From the NCBI GenBank assembly GCA_964501265.1, contig CAZCSK010000038.1, positions 1 to 20,424 on the forward strand: DNA of 20,424 bases. Direction: 5' to 3'. Position 1 is the first letter of the stretch, and every line of letters begins with the position of its first letter. This DNA comes from CAZCSK01 sp964501265 (GTDB lineage: Bacteria; Actinomycetota; CADDZG01; JAHWKV01). This document shows, piece by piece, positions 7,642-15,890 of this stretch. The notes beneath the pieces are model-generated. The model worked only from the letters and a program-made list of their open reading frames with translations, did no database searches and was not told where the DNA came from. The translations under genes were made by a program, and so were the position numbers.

Positions 7642-8461
7642 GGCCCTCATTGCCGACGCAGTTTCTAGGCTTCACTCGAGGCACGAGGCTGAGATCTTGA
7701 TGGAGCACGTTACGGGTTTGTCTCGCTCCGAAATTTACGCGGCCCCGGACTTTGAGTTGGCGGCCGCTCAAGCTCGCCGGTTCCAAAGTCTAGTGGCGCG
7801 CAGGATGTGCTCTGAGCCCCTTCAGTATCTGACTGGCTTTCAGTCGTTTCGCCACCTCGAGTTGCAAGTTGGCCCGGGCGTACTCGTTCCTCGCCCCGAG
7901 ACCGAAGTTGTCGTCGAGCGCGCGCTCGCGCTTATCAAACTGATATCAGAGCCACGCGTCGTCGACATCGGTACGGGTTGCGGAGCGATCGCCTTGTCTA
8001 TCGCAACAGAAAAAGCCGACGCCCGCGTCTGGGCAACAGACGTCAGCGCGAAGGCGCTCGAGTGGGCTGAGGCCAACGTTAGCGCTTTGCAAAGCGACCG
8101 CGTCGAATTGCTTCATGGGGACCTCTTCGAGCCGGTAGTCCCTCAGATGAAAGAGAGTTTTGACTTGATCGTTTCGAATCCTCCCTATCTCAAGGAGCAG
8201 CAGGTGCTCACGGGTCCGGCCGACGTGAGGGATCACGAGCCTCACCTCGCAACGATTGCAGGTCCGACAGGGCTCGAAGTCGTCAGTCGCTTGATCGAAG
8301 TGGCGCCGCAGTGGCTAAAGCCAGACGGATGGATCGTGCTAGAGACGTGGGAGGACCAAGCGGAAGACTTGAGGCTGCTCCTATCGCGGTCGTTTCGGGA
8401 CTTGACCGTGAATAGAGATCTGACAGGCAAGATCCGCGTGCTAGAGGCACGCAAGAAATGA
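7634..8461 (+). CDS. prmC: PrmC, release factor glutamine N5-methyltransferase
   Basis: PrmC transfers a methyl group from SAM to the Gln of the GGQ motif in RF1/RF2. The 275-residue protein contains PLQYLTG (62-68) and VLVPRPETE (83-91), both typical of PrmC. The SAM-binding DIGTGCGAIA lies at 111-120. The catalytic NPPY (182-185, in DLIVSNPPYLKEQ) holds the target glutamine amide. The GTG start at 7634 overlaps prfA by 8 nt, with a G-rich Shine-Dalgarno just upstream (from 7621). The stop overlaps the next gene in an ATGA junction, so the whole block is probably one operon. Confidence 0.96.
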   Translation: MSRALIADAVSRLHSRHEAEILMEHVTGLSRSEIYAAPDFELAAAQARRFQSLVARRMCSEPLQYLTGFQSFRHLELQVGPGVLVPRPETEVVVERALALIKLISEPRVVDIGTGCGAIALSIATEKADARVWATDVSAKALEWAEANVSALQSDRVELLHGDLFEPVVPQMKESFDLIVSNPPYLKEQQVLTGPADVRDHEPHLATIAGPTGLEVVSRLIEVAPQWLKPDGWIVLETWEDQAEDLRLLLSRSFRDLTVNRDLTGKIRVLEARKK

Positions 8462-9018
8462 AGATCATCGCTGCATCGGCAACCGGAGCCGCCGTATCAG
8501 CTCAGGAGGTACTTGCCGTAGGCGGCCTTGTGGTAATTCCGACCGACACTGTATATGGACTGGCTGCCCATCTCGATCGCCCCGCATCCATTGCCCGCAT
8601 CTTTGAATTGAAGGGGCGACCCACTTCAAAACCTCTCGCGGTTCTGGTTGCCGATCTTGCCCAGGCCTGCGCCTTGGGATTCTTTAACGACGAGGCGCGA
8701 AAGTTGGCCGAAGAAGGCTGGCCGGGTCCGCTGACCATCGTCCTCAATTCCGCAAAGCATCTGGGGCAACTGGGCGGAGACGGAGAGACGGTTGGGATCC
8801 GCGTCCCCCGGCACCCTTTCTGTCTATCTCTCTTAAGGCTCACGGGCCCACTGGCGGTTACGAGCGCGAATCCAAGCGGTGGAACGACTCCAAAAGGAGT
8901 GGGGGAGATTACCGAACTCTTTGGCGACGGTATCGACCTTTACGTAGATGGAGGGGAGATTTCGACCGCTGCGTCTCGAGTTGTCTCCGTTGCCGGTGAG
9001 TTCAAGAGACTTCGCTAG
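8458..9018 (+). CDS. tsaC: TsaC/YrdC-type threonylcarbamoyl-AMP synthase
   Basis: This enzyme makes threonylcarbamoyl-AMP from threonine, bicarbonate and ATP, the first step of the t6A37 modification in ANN-reading tRNAs. The 186-residue product has the YrdC fold only, without the C-terminal Sua5 domain, so it is TsaC-like in size. Visible motifs are IPTDTVYGLAAH (27-38), the KGRPTSKPLAVL nucleotide/threonine-binding stretch (52-63), GIRVPRHPF (113-121) and VTSANPSGG (134-142). The ATG at 8458 overlaps the prmC stop by 4 nt (ATGA). Its place downstream of prmC and upstream of rpiB is common in actinobacteria and other Gram-positives. Confidence 0.94.
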   Translation: MKIIAASATGAAVSAQEVLAVGGLVVIPTDTVYGLAAHLDRPASIARIFELKGRPTSKPLAVLVADLAQACALGFFNDEARKLAEEGWPGPLTIVLNSAKHLGQLGGDGETVGIRVPRHPFCLSLLRLTGPLAVTSANPSGGTTPKGVGEITELFGDGIDLYVDGGEISTAASRVVSVAGEFKRLR

Positions 9019-9030
9019 ACTGCGACCCCA

Positions 9031-9504
9031 ATGAAGATCGCTATGGGCTCAGACCACGCTGGCTATTCTCTAAAACGATTCTTGTTCGACTATTTGAGCG
9101 AGCGCGAACATGAAATCGTCGATTTGGGGGCCGACTCGGAGGAGCCGTCCGACTATCCCCAGTTCTGCGCTGCCGTGGCCCGGGCAGTCGTGCGCGGTGA
9201 GTTCGACCGAGGAATCGTCCTGGGCGGCAGCGGCCAGGGCGAAGCGATGGTAGCCAACAAAGTGCCCGGCGCGCGCGCGGCCCTTTGCAACGATGTTTTG
9301 ATCGCCCGGCTGGCACGTGAACATAACGACGCCAATATCTTGGCGCTCGGTGCGCGCATCATTGACGCGTCTTTAGCGAGCGAAATAGTGGAGATATTTC
9401 TTTCGACGCCCTTTGAGGGCGGACGCCACATTGCGCGGCTCCAACAGATGGAAGCCATCGAGAGAGAAGCTTTAGAAGCTCCTGGAGGGGTCGGAAGCGC
9501 ATGA
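9031..9504 (+). CDS. rpiB: Ribose-5-phosphate isomerase B, actinobacterial cysteine-free type
   Basis: RpiB interconverts ribose 5-phosphate and ribulose 5-phosphate in the pentose phosphate pathway. The 157-residue protein begins MKIAMGSDHAGYSLK, the conserved phosphate-binding N-terminus. The active-site segment is GGSGQGEAMVANKVPGARAA (65-84). Where the E. coli enzyme has a catalytic Cys (CGTGIG), this protein has Gly followed by Ser67 and Glu71. This matches the M. tuberculosis RpiB type, in which a Glu acts as base. The start is ATG, 12 nt after tsaC. The stop overlaps the following S9-like gene by 4 nt (ATGA). Confidence 0.95.
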   Translation: MKIAMGSDHAGYSLKRFLFDYLSEREHEIVDLGADSEEPSDYPQFCAAVARAVVRGEFDRGIVLGGSGQGEAMVANKVPGARAALCNDVLIARLAREHNDANILALGARIIDASLASEIVEIFLSTPFEGGRHIARLQQMEAIEREALEAPGGVGSA

Positions 9505-11723
9505 CTGTCGAAGCGGGAATTGCTTTGGTCGATGCTGCAATCACTATGACCCGCTTCCCTTGGGGTGTTACCGCCGCTCGAGGTGCTGCAGCGATCTCGT
9601 CCGATGGGACCAAGTTGGCCACGGTGGTGTGGCGAGGCGATCTGGATCGGAACGTCAATGTCTACTCGTTGCTCATCATCGACATCACGCGGGCCCGGGA
9701 ACACCCGAGAATGACGCCCTTACCGTTGCTATCGATCGACTTCCATGGAGACCCACAGGACCAGGTCGCCACTCCCATTGCGGACGTGATTTTCACCCCT
9801 AACGGGCGGACCGTGGCCTTCTTAGGCAGCCTAAGTGGTGAACCCCGCCAGGTCCATGCGATCGACATCGATACAGGTGAGTGCCGCCGCCTCACTGATC
9901 ATCCGACAAATGTTCGAAGCTTCGTTCTGAGAGCGGATGGATCACTTGCTTTGTACGCAGTGGCTACTCCCGATCCCAGTGGCGATCGCGCTGATCTCAT
10001 TGAGAACGATGGTCTCCTGGTGATGGACCGTGAACTCTTCCCCGAACGCCCGCCATTCAGCAGTGGTTATGTCGCCGTGTGGGCCGACAAACCTCGCGAA
10101 ACCCGCCAGTACCTCCTCGTCTCAGCCGATCGAGAACCAGTTTTGGTCTTTGACTCGCGTCGCAGCCGGCCGCCTTCTTTGGTAAACGCCGGCGTCAATT
10201 CGTCGGGAGCGATCGTTCCCACAGCCACCCTCGACGACGAGCATTTGTTGCGCCATCTTAGTAGCCTGACTCCCGATCCCACCGGCCGGTACGCGCTGCT
10301 CTGGCCCTATGCGCTGGCGGACGAGCCCGTGCTGACCGATCGTTACCCCTACTTCAAAGCGATGAACCCATTCCGCCGGGGACTGTGCTCTTACTATGGT
10401 CTGGTCGACCTATCTTCGGGGGACATAGAGCGTTTCGCCGACGCGCCTCATTCACCCCTCGATCGCGCTAGTGGCCGGCCGGTGTGGGCGCCCGAAGGGG
10501 GGTCTGCATTCATCTACACCCTCCTTCCAATTGACGGTTCCGACATCGATGGTGCTGGCCAGGCGACCCCCCGGTGGGCTGAGGTCGATCTTGTGAGCCG
10601 GAGCTTAAGGTCCTTGGATCTCCCTGAAGACTGGCAAGTCGAGTCGTGGAGTGCAACTACCGATCTCCTTATCCTAAGGAAGGGCCAGGAACTCGCGAGC
10701 CTGCGCCACCACGCCGACGGATCCTGGGTTGACTTCCAAAGGCTCGCCACTACCGTTGGATTTCAGGACTACCCGGAAGTGGTTACAGACGGCGAGATCA
10801 TCGTGGGCTCGCGGGAAACCCCGCTCGAGCCGCCGGAGCTCGCGTTCTACGAAGTATCGAAGGCGCGACTCACCATTGCAACCGACCTCAACCCCGAATT
10901 ACGGACGCGACAGTACGCCGAGGTCGAAGAGATTGAGTGGAGCGGCGACCTCACCACTTCGCGGGGTTACTTGGTGAAACCCTACGGCTATCAGCCAGAA
11001 ACTCGGTACGCGCTCGCCTTCTTGCTAGACGACGGGGTTCTGCGTCGAAATGCCACGCCGTTTTTACTTGATGGCGGCGTTCACCTCTCGGGCCACCCCG
11101 TTCAGGCTCTGGCGGCTCGTGGGATAGCCGTGCTTTACACGCGTGAGCCCCCTACGATGCGAGAAGTCTCCGAGACGCCAGCTGAGGGGGAGCACATGCG
11201 CGACCATGTCGAGAGCGCCATCAGGTATCTCGATCAGCTGGGCATGATCGATCCTGCGCGTGTGGGTCTATCAGGATGGAGCCGCGCCGCTTACTACACT
11301 GACTATCTGCTTATCCATTCTTCGCGGCAGTTCGCCGCGGCCACCCAGATCGACGGGGGAGCTGTCGATTACCTGGACCGCGGTCGCCCTTTTTACGACA
11401 CAGAACTCAAAGGAATTCGGACACCTATCCTATTTGAGGCTCACGGTCCGGCGAGCTATATAAGTATGGCGTCCATGGCAGACCGACTCAACGCTTTGGG
11501 TGGCGCGGCCGAGATTCTCTACTTTCCCAAAGCGCCCCACTCGGTCATAAATCCTCGCCATCGGCGTCGGTCACTCACGGTGCACCTTGACTGGTACTGC
11601 TTCTGGCTGGCCGGCGAGGTCGACTCGGACTTGACAAAAGAACGACAGTACGACCGGTGGTCGGAGCTTCGACACCGCCTTTTGGGCATAACGTCGAGGA
11701 CGGAAGGCTCCGAGGATGAATAG
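9501..11723 (+). CDS. S9-family serine peptidase-like protein (beta-propeller plus alpha/beta hydrolase), possibly lasso-peptide-isopeptidase-like
   Basis: The 740-residue protein has an N-terminal TolB-like beta-propeller part (repeated patterns such as FTPNGRTVAFLGS, SLTPDPTGRYALLWPYA) and a C-terminal alpha/beta hydrolase domain, the layout of the prolyl-oligopeptidase (S9) family. The nucleophile elbow is GLSGWSRAA with Ser594 (Ser591 also possible); family members usually have GxSxGG. His680 in KAPHSVINPRHRR fits the catalytic His. The usual Asp region reads FEAHGPASYIS, without a clear Asp. The ending HLDWYCFWLAGE recalls the S9 lasso-peptide isopeptidase (Atxe2-like) subgroup from memory, but no lasso genes are present here. 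There is no signal peptide, so it is probably cytoplasmic. ATG 9501 overlaps rpiB by 4 nt, with GGAGGGG at 9484-9490, and the stop overlaps the next gene by 8 nt. The substrate is unknown. Confidence 0.75.
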   Translation: MTVEAGIALVDAAITMTRFPWGVTAARGAAAISSDGTKLATVVWRGDLDRNVNVYSLLIIDITRAREHPRMTPLPLLSIDFHGDPQDQVATPIADVIFTPNGRTVAFLGSLSGEPRQVHAIDIDTGECRRLTDHPTNVRSFVLRADGSLALYAVATPDPSGDRADLIENDGLLVMDRELFPERPPFSSGYVAVWADKPRETRQYLLVSADREPVLVFDSRRSRPPSLVNAGVNSSGAIVPTATLDDEHLLRHLSSLTPDPTGRYALLWPYALADEPVLTDRYPYFKAMNPFRRGLCSYYGLVDLSSGDIERFADAPHSPLDRASGRPVWAPEGGSAFIYTLLPIDGSDIDGAGQATPRWAEVDLVSRSLRSLDLPEDWQVESWSATTDLLILRKGQELASLRHHADGSWVDFQRLATTVGFQDYPEVVTDGEIIVGSRETPLEPPELAFYEVSKARLTIATDLNPELRTRQYAEVEEIEWSGDLTTSRGYLVKPYGYQPETRYALAFLLDDGVLRRNATPFLLDGGVHLSGHPVQALAARGIAVLYTREPPTMREVSETPAEGEHMRDHVESAIRYLDQLGMIDPARVGLSGWSRAAYYTDYLLIHSSRQFAAATQIDGGAVDYLDRGRPFYDTELKGIRTPILFEAHGPASYISMASMADRLNALGGAAEILYFPKAPHSVINPRHRRRSLTVHLDWYCFWLAGEVDSDLTKERQYDRWSELRHRLLGITSRTEGSEDE

Positions 11724-13395
11724 GCAATCTCCCCTGCAGCTCGCCCGCCGCTATCCGTCGCTGGGTCTTATTGCAATCGCCGGGGTACTTGCCCTCCTGC
11801 TACCGTCGGCTTTGAACGTTCCGACGTCAGGGCCGACCAGTCTGGCTGAGTACGCGCCTGTTCCTGGAAGTGGCCTCGCCGGCGGTGATCTTTCTTCATT
11901 GGGAGGCGCCGAGAGGGGAGCATTCGGGATCGGTCTTGGCGAGCTGTCGGAAGGTCCAAGAGCAGGGACCGGACCTGGTCAGTGGACGCCAAAACTAAAG
12001 CGCTGCGTTGGAAATCCGCGGAGGCAGACGGAGGATCCGCTCTCTCCTCCCTGCGTTGCGTTCTTTGATGGAGATAACGGGGGGGCGGCCTGGCGAGGGG
12101 TTTCTAAGGATGAGATCAAACTGGTCCTACACTTTGGCGAGCTATCAGAGGCGAATGAGAGTCCGATTCTTGTCGACTACGACGACCCCAAAGCTGGCGG
12201 AAATCTCTTTGACGAGCTGGCCCGCGCGTACGCTCGGTTTTTTCATGATCGCTACCAAACCTATGGCCGCCGGATCCACCTCTATGGCTACTACAACGCC
12301 GGCGCTTTTGGCGACCAAAGTCCGAGCCATGACCTAGATTTGCTCATGCCATTGCAACCGTTTGCAGTGGTTCCGCTTGGACTGAACACGGAAGGTGGCC
12401 ACGCTAGAGAAGCTGCAAGCCGTGAGGTTATTGCTGTCAGCGTCGGCTCCTATTCGCGTGAGCTTCAGCAAAGGTCGGGGCCATACCTTCTGTCATATCT
12501 CCCAGATCAGCAGGACCAGGCGACGATGTTCGCAAGTTTTGTCTGCCAAAAGCTCGCAGGTCGCAATGCAAGATTCTCGGCGAATCTTGGGGAAGGCAAC
12601 CAAAAGCGCAAATTCGGAATCGTTTTCTACAACGGCGGCGACCTCAAACCGCTGAAGGAACACACGAAGCGTGAACTGGGCGATCAATGTGGTCTTTCTG
12701 GGCTCCCCGAAGCGGCATATAGGGATCAGATAAGTGCTGACTACGCGATCGCGCTAGGAGCAATGCGGCAAGCGGAAGTGACTACCGTTCTAGCCTTTAG
12801 CTTTGCGGTCGATCCCTATTTTTGGGGAGCGGCTGCCGAGACCCAGAACTACTACCCGGAATGGGTAACGCCGGGAAAGAGTGGCGCCGCCCTTTCTCAC
12901 GAGGACAATTCACAAGCGCGCACGTTCCCACCGCGGTTTTGGGCAAATGCATTTGGCATTAGCTACAATTACCGGCGCCCGGAGCTTCAAAGTCAGTTCT
13001 GGTATCAGGCTTTCCGGGAGGCGTGTCCGTCTTGCGCAGAGCCACCGGCTGACGCGCGAAGCGCCTCCATGTATGACGCGATGAATCTCCTGTTCTGGGG
13101 AATTCAAGGAGCAGGACCGCGTCTGACCCCGGCAAATATCGACAAAGGGTTGCATGCCATCCCGCCGCGTTCTAGCCCCAATCCTTCTACACCGGCGGCT
13201 TACTTTACTCCGGGAAACTACTCCTGGATCAAGGACTCTATGGCTATCTGGTGGGATGCGACTGGGACCGAGCCCGGAGGTGGCCGCGGTTGTTACAAGC
13301 TGGCAAGCGAAGGTCGCCGTTCGAGACCTGGGGAGTGGCCCAACGGTGACGATGACCTCAAGATTGCGGGGGCTCCCTGTCAGGGGCCCACCTAG
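11716..13395 (+). CDS. Membrane-anchored periplasmic-binding-like protein (orphan branched-chain-amino-acid-type substrate-binding fold)
   Basis: The 559-residue protein has a short basic N-terminus and one hydrophobic segment (about 15-31), consistent with an uncleaved anchor or signal peptide, so the rest is probably extracytoplasmic. A Gly/Ser/Pro-rich linker follows. The block DPLSPPCVAFFDGDNGGAAW, then RGVSKDEIKLVLHF, resembles the start of type-I periplasmic-binding (LivJ-like) proteins annotated in uncultured actinobacteria. Later segments such as GIVFYNGGDLKP and YDAMNLLFWGIQGAGPRLTP fit that fold. Several cysteines suggest disulfides. No ABC permease or ATPase genes are nearby. ATG 11716 overlaps the S9-like gene by 8 nt, so the two are co-translated and probably act together. 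The ligand is unknown. Its stop lies 3 bp from the convergent glyA stop. Confidence 0.7.
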   Translation: MNRQSPLQLARRYPSLGLIAIAGVLALLLPSALNVPTSGPTSLAEYAPVPGSGLAGGDLSSLGGAERGAFGIGLGELSEGPRAGTGPGQWTPKLKRCVGNPRRQTEDPLSPPCVAFFDGDNGGAAWRGVSKDEIKLVLHFGELSEANESPILVDYDDPKAGGNLFDELARAYARFFHDRYQTYGRRIHLYGYYNAGAFGDQSPSHDLDLLMPLQPFAVVPLGLNTEGGHAREAASREVIAVSVGSYSRELQQRSGPYLLSYLPDQQDQATMFASFVCQKLAGRNARFSANLGEGNQKRKFGIVFYNGGDLKPLKEHTKRELGDQCGLSGLPEAAYRDQISADYAIALGAMRQAEVTTVLAFSFAVDPYFWGAAAETQNYYPEWVTPGKSGAALSHEDNSQARTFPPRFWANAFGISYNYRRPELQSQFWYQAFREACPSCAEPPADARSASMYDAMNLLFWGIQGAGPRLTPANIDKGLHAIPPRSSPNPSTPAAYFTPGNYSWIKDSMAIWWDATGTEPGGGRGCYKLASEGRRSRPGEWPNGDDDLKIAGAPCQGPT

Positions 13396-13398
13396 GAG

Positions 13399-14658
13399 TT
13401 AGTCGACCAGGATCCCGGGGGCCGGGAAGGCTTCGCAGAACTCTTTGATCTCACCAGCGATTCGCGCTTCAATGTCCTCATCCTTCGGCGACGAAATAAC
13501 TTCGTCGATCCAGGCCGCGATACGCTCCATATCCGGCTCCTTCATCCCGCGCGAAGTGACTGCAGGAGTGCCCAGGCGAATGCCAGATGGGCTCGCGGGT
13601 TTGCGAGGATCGAAGGGGACCGCGTTGAAGTTGAGCTCGATGCCTGCTCGGTCCAATGCTTTCGCAGCAGGCTTTCCGCCGATCCCCTTATTCGTCAAAT
13701 CGATCAGGATCAGATGGTTGTCTGTCCCCCCGGAAATCAGGTCGTACCCGCGCTCGATCAGGCCCTGGGCTAGGGACTTGGCGTTGGCAACGATCTGCTT
13801 CGCGTAATCTTTAAACTCCGGCTTTGCGGCTTCGTGCAGTGCCACCGCGATCGCCGCGGTCGTGTGATTGTGGGGCCCCCCCTGTAGCCCGGGAAATACC
13901 GCTCTGTCCATCGCTTTGGCATGCTCCGTGCGAGACAAAAACATGGCTCCCCGGGGGCCCCGCAGAGTTTTGTGAGTCGTAGTCGTGACGACATCCGCAA
14001 CTGGTACTGGCGACGGATGCACGCCACCGGCTATCAAACCAGCGATGTGAGCGATGTCGGCAGCGAATATCGCGCCCACGTCGCGCGCGATCTGGCCGAA
14101 CGCGTCGAAGTCGATGATTCGCGGGATGGCCGTGCCGCCTGCCCAGAGAAGTTTGGGCTTCTCGCGTTTTGCGAGATCGCGCGCTTCGTCGTAATCGATG
14201 CGGCCCGTGTTCTTGTCGACGCCGTAGTTAACGGCTCTGAACCATCGCCCGGTGGCAGACACTGAGTGCCCGTGGCTCAGGTGTCCTCCGTGGGGTAGCG
14301 AGATGCCCATCACCGTGTCGCCTGGTTGCAGGAAAGCCAGATAGACGGCGAGGTTGCATGGAGTTCCTGAGTAGGGCTGCACGTTTGCATGCTCTGCCTC
14401 GAACAGACTCTTGGCCCGAGCGACCGCGAGTTCCTCTATGGGGTCTATGAACTGCTGGCCTTCGTAGTACCGGCGGCCGGCGTACCCTTCTGAATACTTG
14501 TTCGTGAGCACCGATCCGGTCGCGCCGAGCACTGCGGCGGAAACATAGTTTTCCGATGGTATGAGACGGATCTTGTCGCGTTCGCGTCGCTCTTCCGACG
14601 CGATCAGGCCCGCGATTTCTGGGTCGGTCTGCTCGAGGTGGTCCCTAAGGGAATCCAT
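13399..14658 (-). CDS. glyA: Serine hydroxymethyltransferase
   Basis: GlyA converts serine and tetrahydrofolate to glycine and 5,10-methylene-tetrahydrofolate with pyridoxal phosphate. The 419-residue length is standard. RLIPSENYVS (31-40) and NKYSEGYAGRRYYEGQ (53-68) form the substrate region. The PLP-binding lysine is Lys230 in TTTTHKTLRGPRGAMF. The ATG at 14658 is 48 bp from the divergent wecA-like start. The gene ends 3 bp from the convergent substrate-binding-like gene, with no room for a separate terminator between them. In many relatives glyA follows rpiB on the same strand; here it is inverted relative to rpiB and two other genes intervene. Confidence 0.97.
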   Translation of the reverse strand: MDSLRDHLEQTDPEIAGLIASEERRERDKIRLIPSENYVSAAVLGATGSVLTNKYSEGYAGRRYYEGQQFIDPIEELAVARAKSLFEAEHANVQPYSGTPCNLAVYLAFLQPGDTVMGISLPHGGHLSHGHSVSATGRWFRAVNYGVDKNTGRIDYDEARDLAKREKPKLLWAGGTAIPRIIDFDAFGQIARDVGAIFAADIAHIAGLIAGGVHPSPVPVADVVTTTTHKTLRGPRGAMFLSRTEHAKAMDRAVFPGLQGGPHNHTTAAIAVALHEAAKPEFKDYAKQIVANAKSLAQGLIERGYDLISGGTDNHLILIDLTNKGIGGKPAAKALDRAGIELNFNAVPFDPRKPASPSGIRLGTPAVTSRGMKEPDMERIAAWIDEVISSPKDEDIEARIAGEIKEFCEAFPAPGILVD

Positions 14659-14706
14659 GGAGTCTTTGTTCGGTCCGTCCTAAACGCGTGCAAGAATAGC
14701 CATGTG
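14659..14706. promoter_or_regulatory. Short divergent promoter gap between glyA and the wecA-like gene
   Basis: Only 48 bp separate the two divergent starts, so the promoters must overlap each other or extend into the coding regions. I see no riboswitch-sized element and no clear Shine-Dalgarno for either gene. Confidence 0.35.
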
Positions 14707-15822
14707 ATGGCACCTTATCTCACCGTGGCCGTCGTCGGCGCGGTCATCGCTTACGCCGTGACCCCCGGAGTGCTTCTATTGAGCCGCAAGATTGGTGCCG
14801 TCGACATCCCCGACGACCGAAAGGTCCATGCCGTCCCGACCCCGACCCTGGGAGGGGCCGCGATCTTCATTGGCGTAATAGGGGCCTTGATCGCGGCATC
14901 GCGTCTTTCGCAGTTCCGGGCCGTTTTCGGTCCAATCTTCGTGTGGCCGTTGCCCGAGATGATCGGGATCGTGGCCGGGGCCTCGATTATTTTCGTTCTT
15001 GGTGTGATCGACGATCTGAAACCGTTGCGGGCTCCGGCCAAACTTTCGGCGCAGTTGCTCGCCGCGGGGCTTGTTTTTATGTCGGGAGTTCGCATGGAGT
15101 ACTTTCGCTTTCCCGTCAAAGGTGTCGGTGCCCTTTCCCTTTCGCCCGACATCTCGGCGATCGTCACGATCGTCTGGATCGTCGGTGTGGTCAATGCAGT
15201 CAACCTGATGGACGGCCTCGACGGGCTCGCCGCAGGAATAATCGCGATCGCCGCTGGAACATTTTTTGTTTACTCGTATCAGTTGAGTGAGCAGGGACTT
15301 TCAGGTACCGAGCCAACGGCGCAGCTCATCTCGATCATCATCGTGGGAGCGACTTTGGGGTTTCTGAGGTACAACTTTCACCCGGCGAAGATCTTTATGG
15401 GGGATTCGGGCGCGTACCTGCTTGGCTTCTTACTTGCCACTGCCACCGTGGTGGGGGTCGGCCGGACGGCGACGCAGAATCAGGTGGGCGTCTCCGCGTC
15501 GTTCCTCTTCTATCTCCCGCTGGTCATACCGTTGATCGTTTTGGCTATTCCGATACTCGATACCGTCTTTGCAGTGATTCGGCGAGCAAGCCGGGGACAG
15601 CATGTGTTCCACGCGGATAGGGGCCATCTGCATCACCGCCTATTGGAGATTGGGCATGGTCATCGCAAGGCGGTGCTCATCATGTACGCCTGGGCCGGGA
15701 CGCTGGCCGGCATGACGCTTACATGGACGTTCGTGTCGCCGGTGTGGGTTCTGCCTTTCGCGGTTGCGGCATTCGCTATCTTCGTTTACACGGTGCTTCC
15801 GCGAAGCAAGGTCTCCGTCTGA
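14707..15822 (+). CDS. Undecaprenyl-phosphate GlcNAc-1-phosphate transferase-like (WecA/TagO/MraY superfamily)
   Basis: This integral membrane glycosyl-1-phosphate transferase moves a sugar-1-phosphate, probably GlcNAc-1-P from the UDP-sugar, to undecaprenyl phosphate, starting a cell-wall or capsule polymer. The 371-residue protein has about ten or eleven hydrophobic segments. Superfamily motifs are VIDDLKPLRAPAKL (Asp102-Asp103), NLMDGLDGLAAG (166-177), the Mg-binding FMGDSGAYLLG (230-240) and HADRGHLHHRL (302-312). The last has the HxH pattern of the WecA/TagO branch, not MraY. ATG 14707 is chosen because the first membrane helix starts there; the frame is open further upstream but would overlap glyA. 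It is often located just before atp genes in Gram-positives, as here. Confidence 0.9.
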   Translation: MAPYLTVAVVGAVIAYAVTPGVLLLSRKIGAVDIPDDRKVHAVPTPTLGGAAIFIGVIGALIAASRLSQFRAVFGPIFVWPLPEMIGIVAGASIIFVLGVIDDLKPLRAPAKLSAQLLAAGLVFMSGVRMEYFRFPVKGVGALSLSPDISAIVTIVWIVGVVNAVNLMDGLDGLAAGIIAIAAGTFFVYSYQLSEQGLSGTEPTAQLISIIIVGATLGFLRYNFHPAKIFMGDSGAYLLGFLLATATVVGVGRTATQNQVGVSASFLFYLPLVIPLIVLAIPILDTVFAVIRRASRGQHVFHADRGHLHHRLLEIGHGHRKAVLIMYAWAGTLAGMTLTWTFVSPVWVLPFAVAAFAIFVYTVLPRSKVSV

Positions 15823-15823
15823 C

Positions 15824-15890
15824 GGGGGCTCGGGGGGTAGCAGCGGTCCTTCGGTACGACTTGGGCGCGCCAGAAGCTGCGAACCCCCGA
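15824..15890 (+). repeat. Dispersed palindromic repeat, copy C (between convergent wecA-like and CNB genes)
   Basis: The plus strand reads GGGGGCTCGGGGGGTAGCAG then C, 23 variable bases, then CGCCAGAAGCTGCG and AACCCCCGA. It starts 2 nt after the wecA-like stop. With the 28 bases that follow, it fills the gap to the convergent cyclic-nucleotide-binding gene. The hairpin could act as a bidirectional transcription barrier, though no U-tract follows. This copy is the only one outside a gene. Confidence 0.85.

Noticed and set aside
13393..13401. Terminator between the substrate-binding-like gene and glyA
   Set aside because: Only 3 bp separate the two stops and no hairpin with U-tract was seen.
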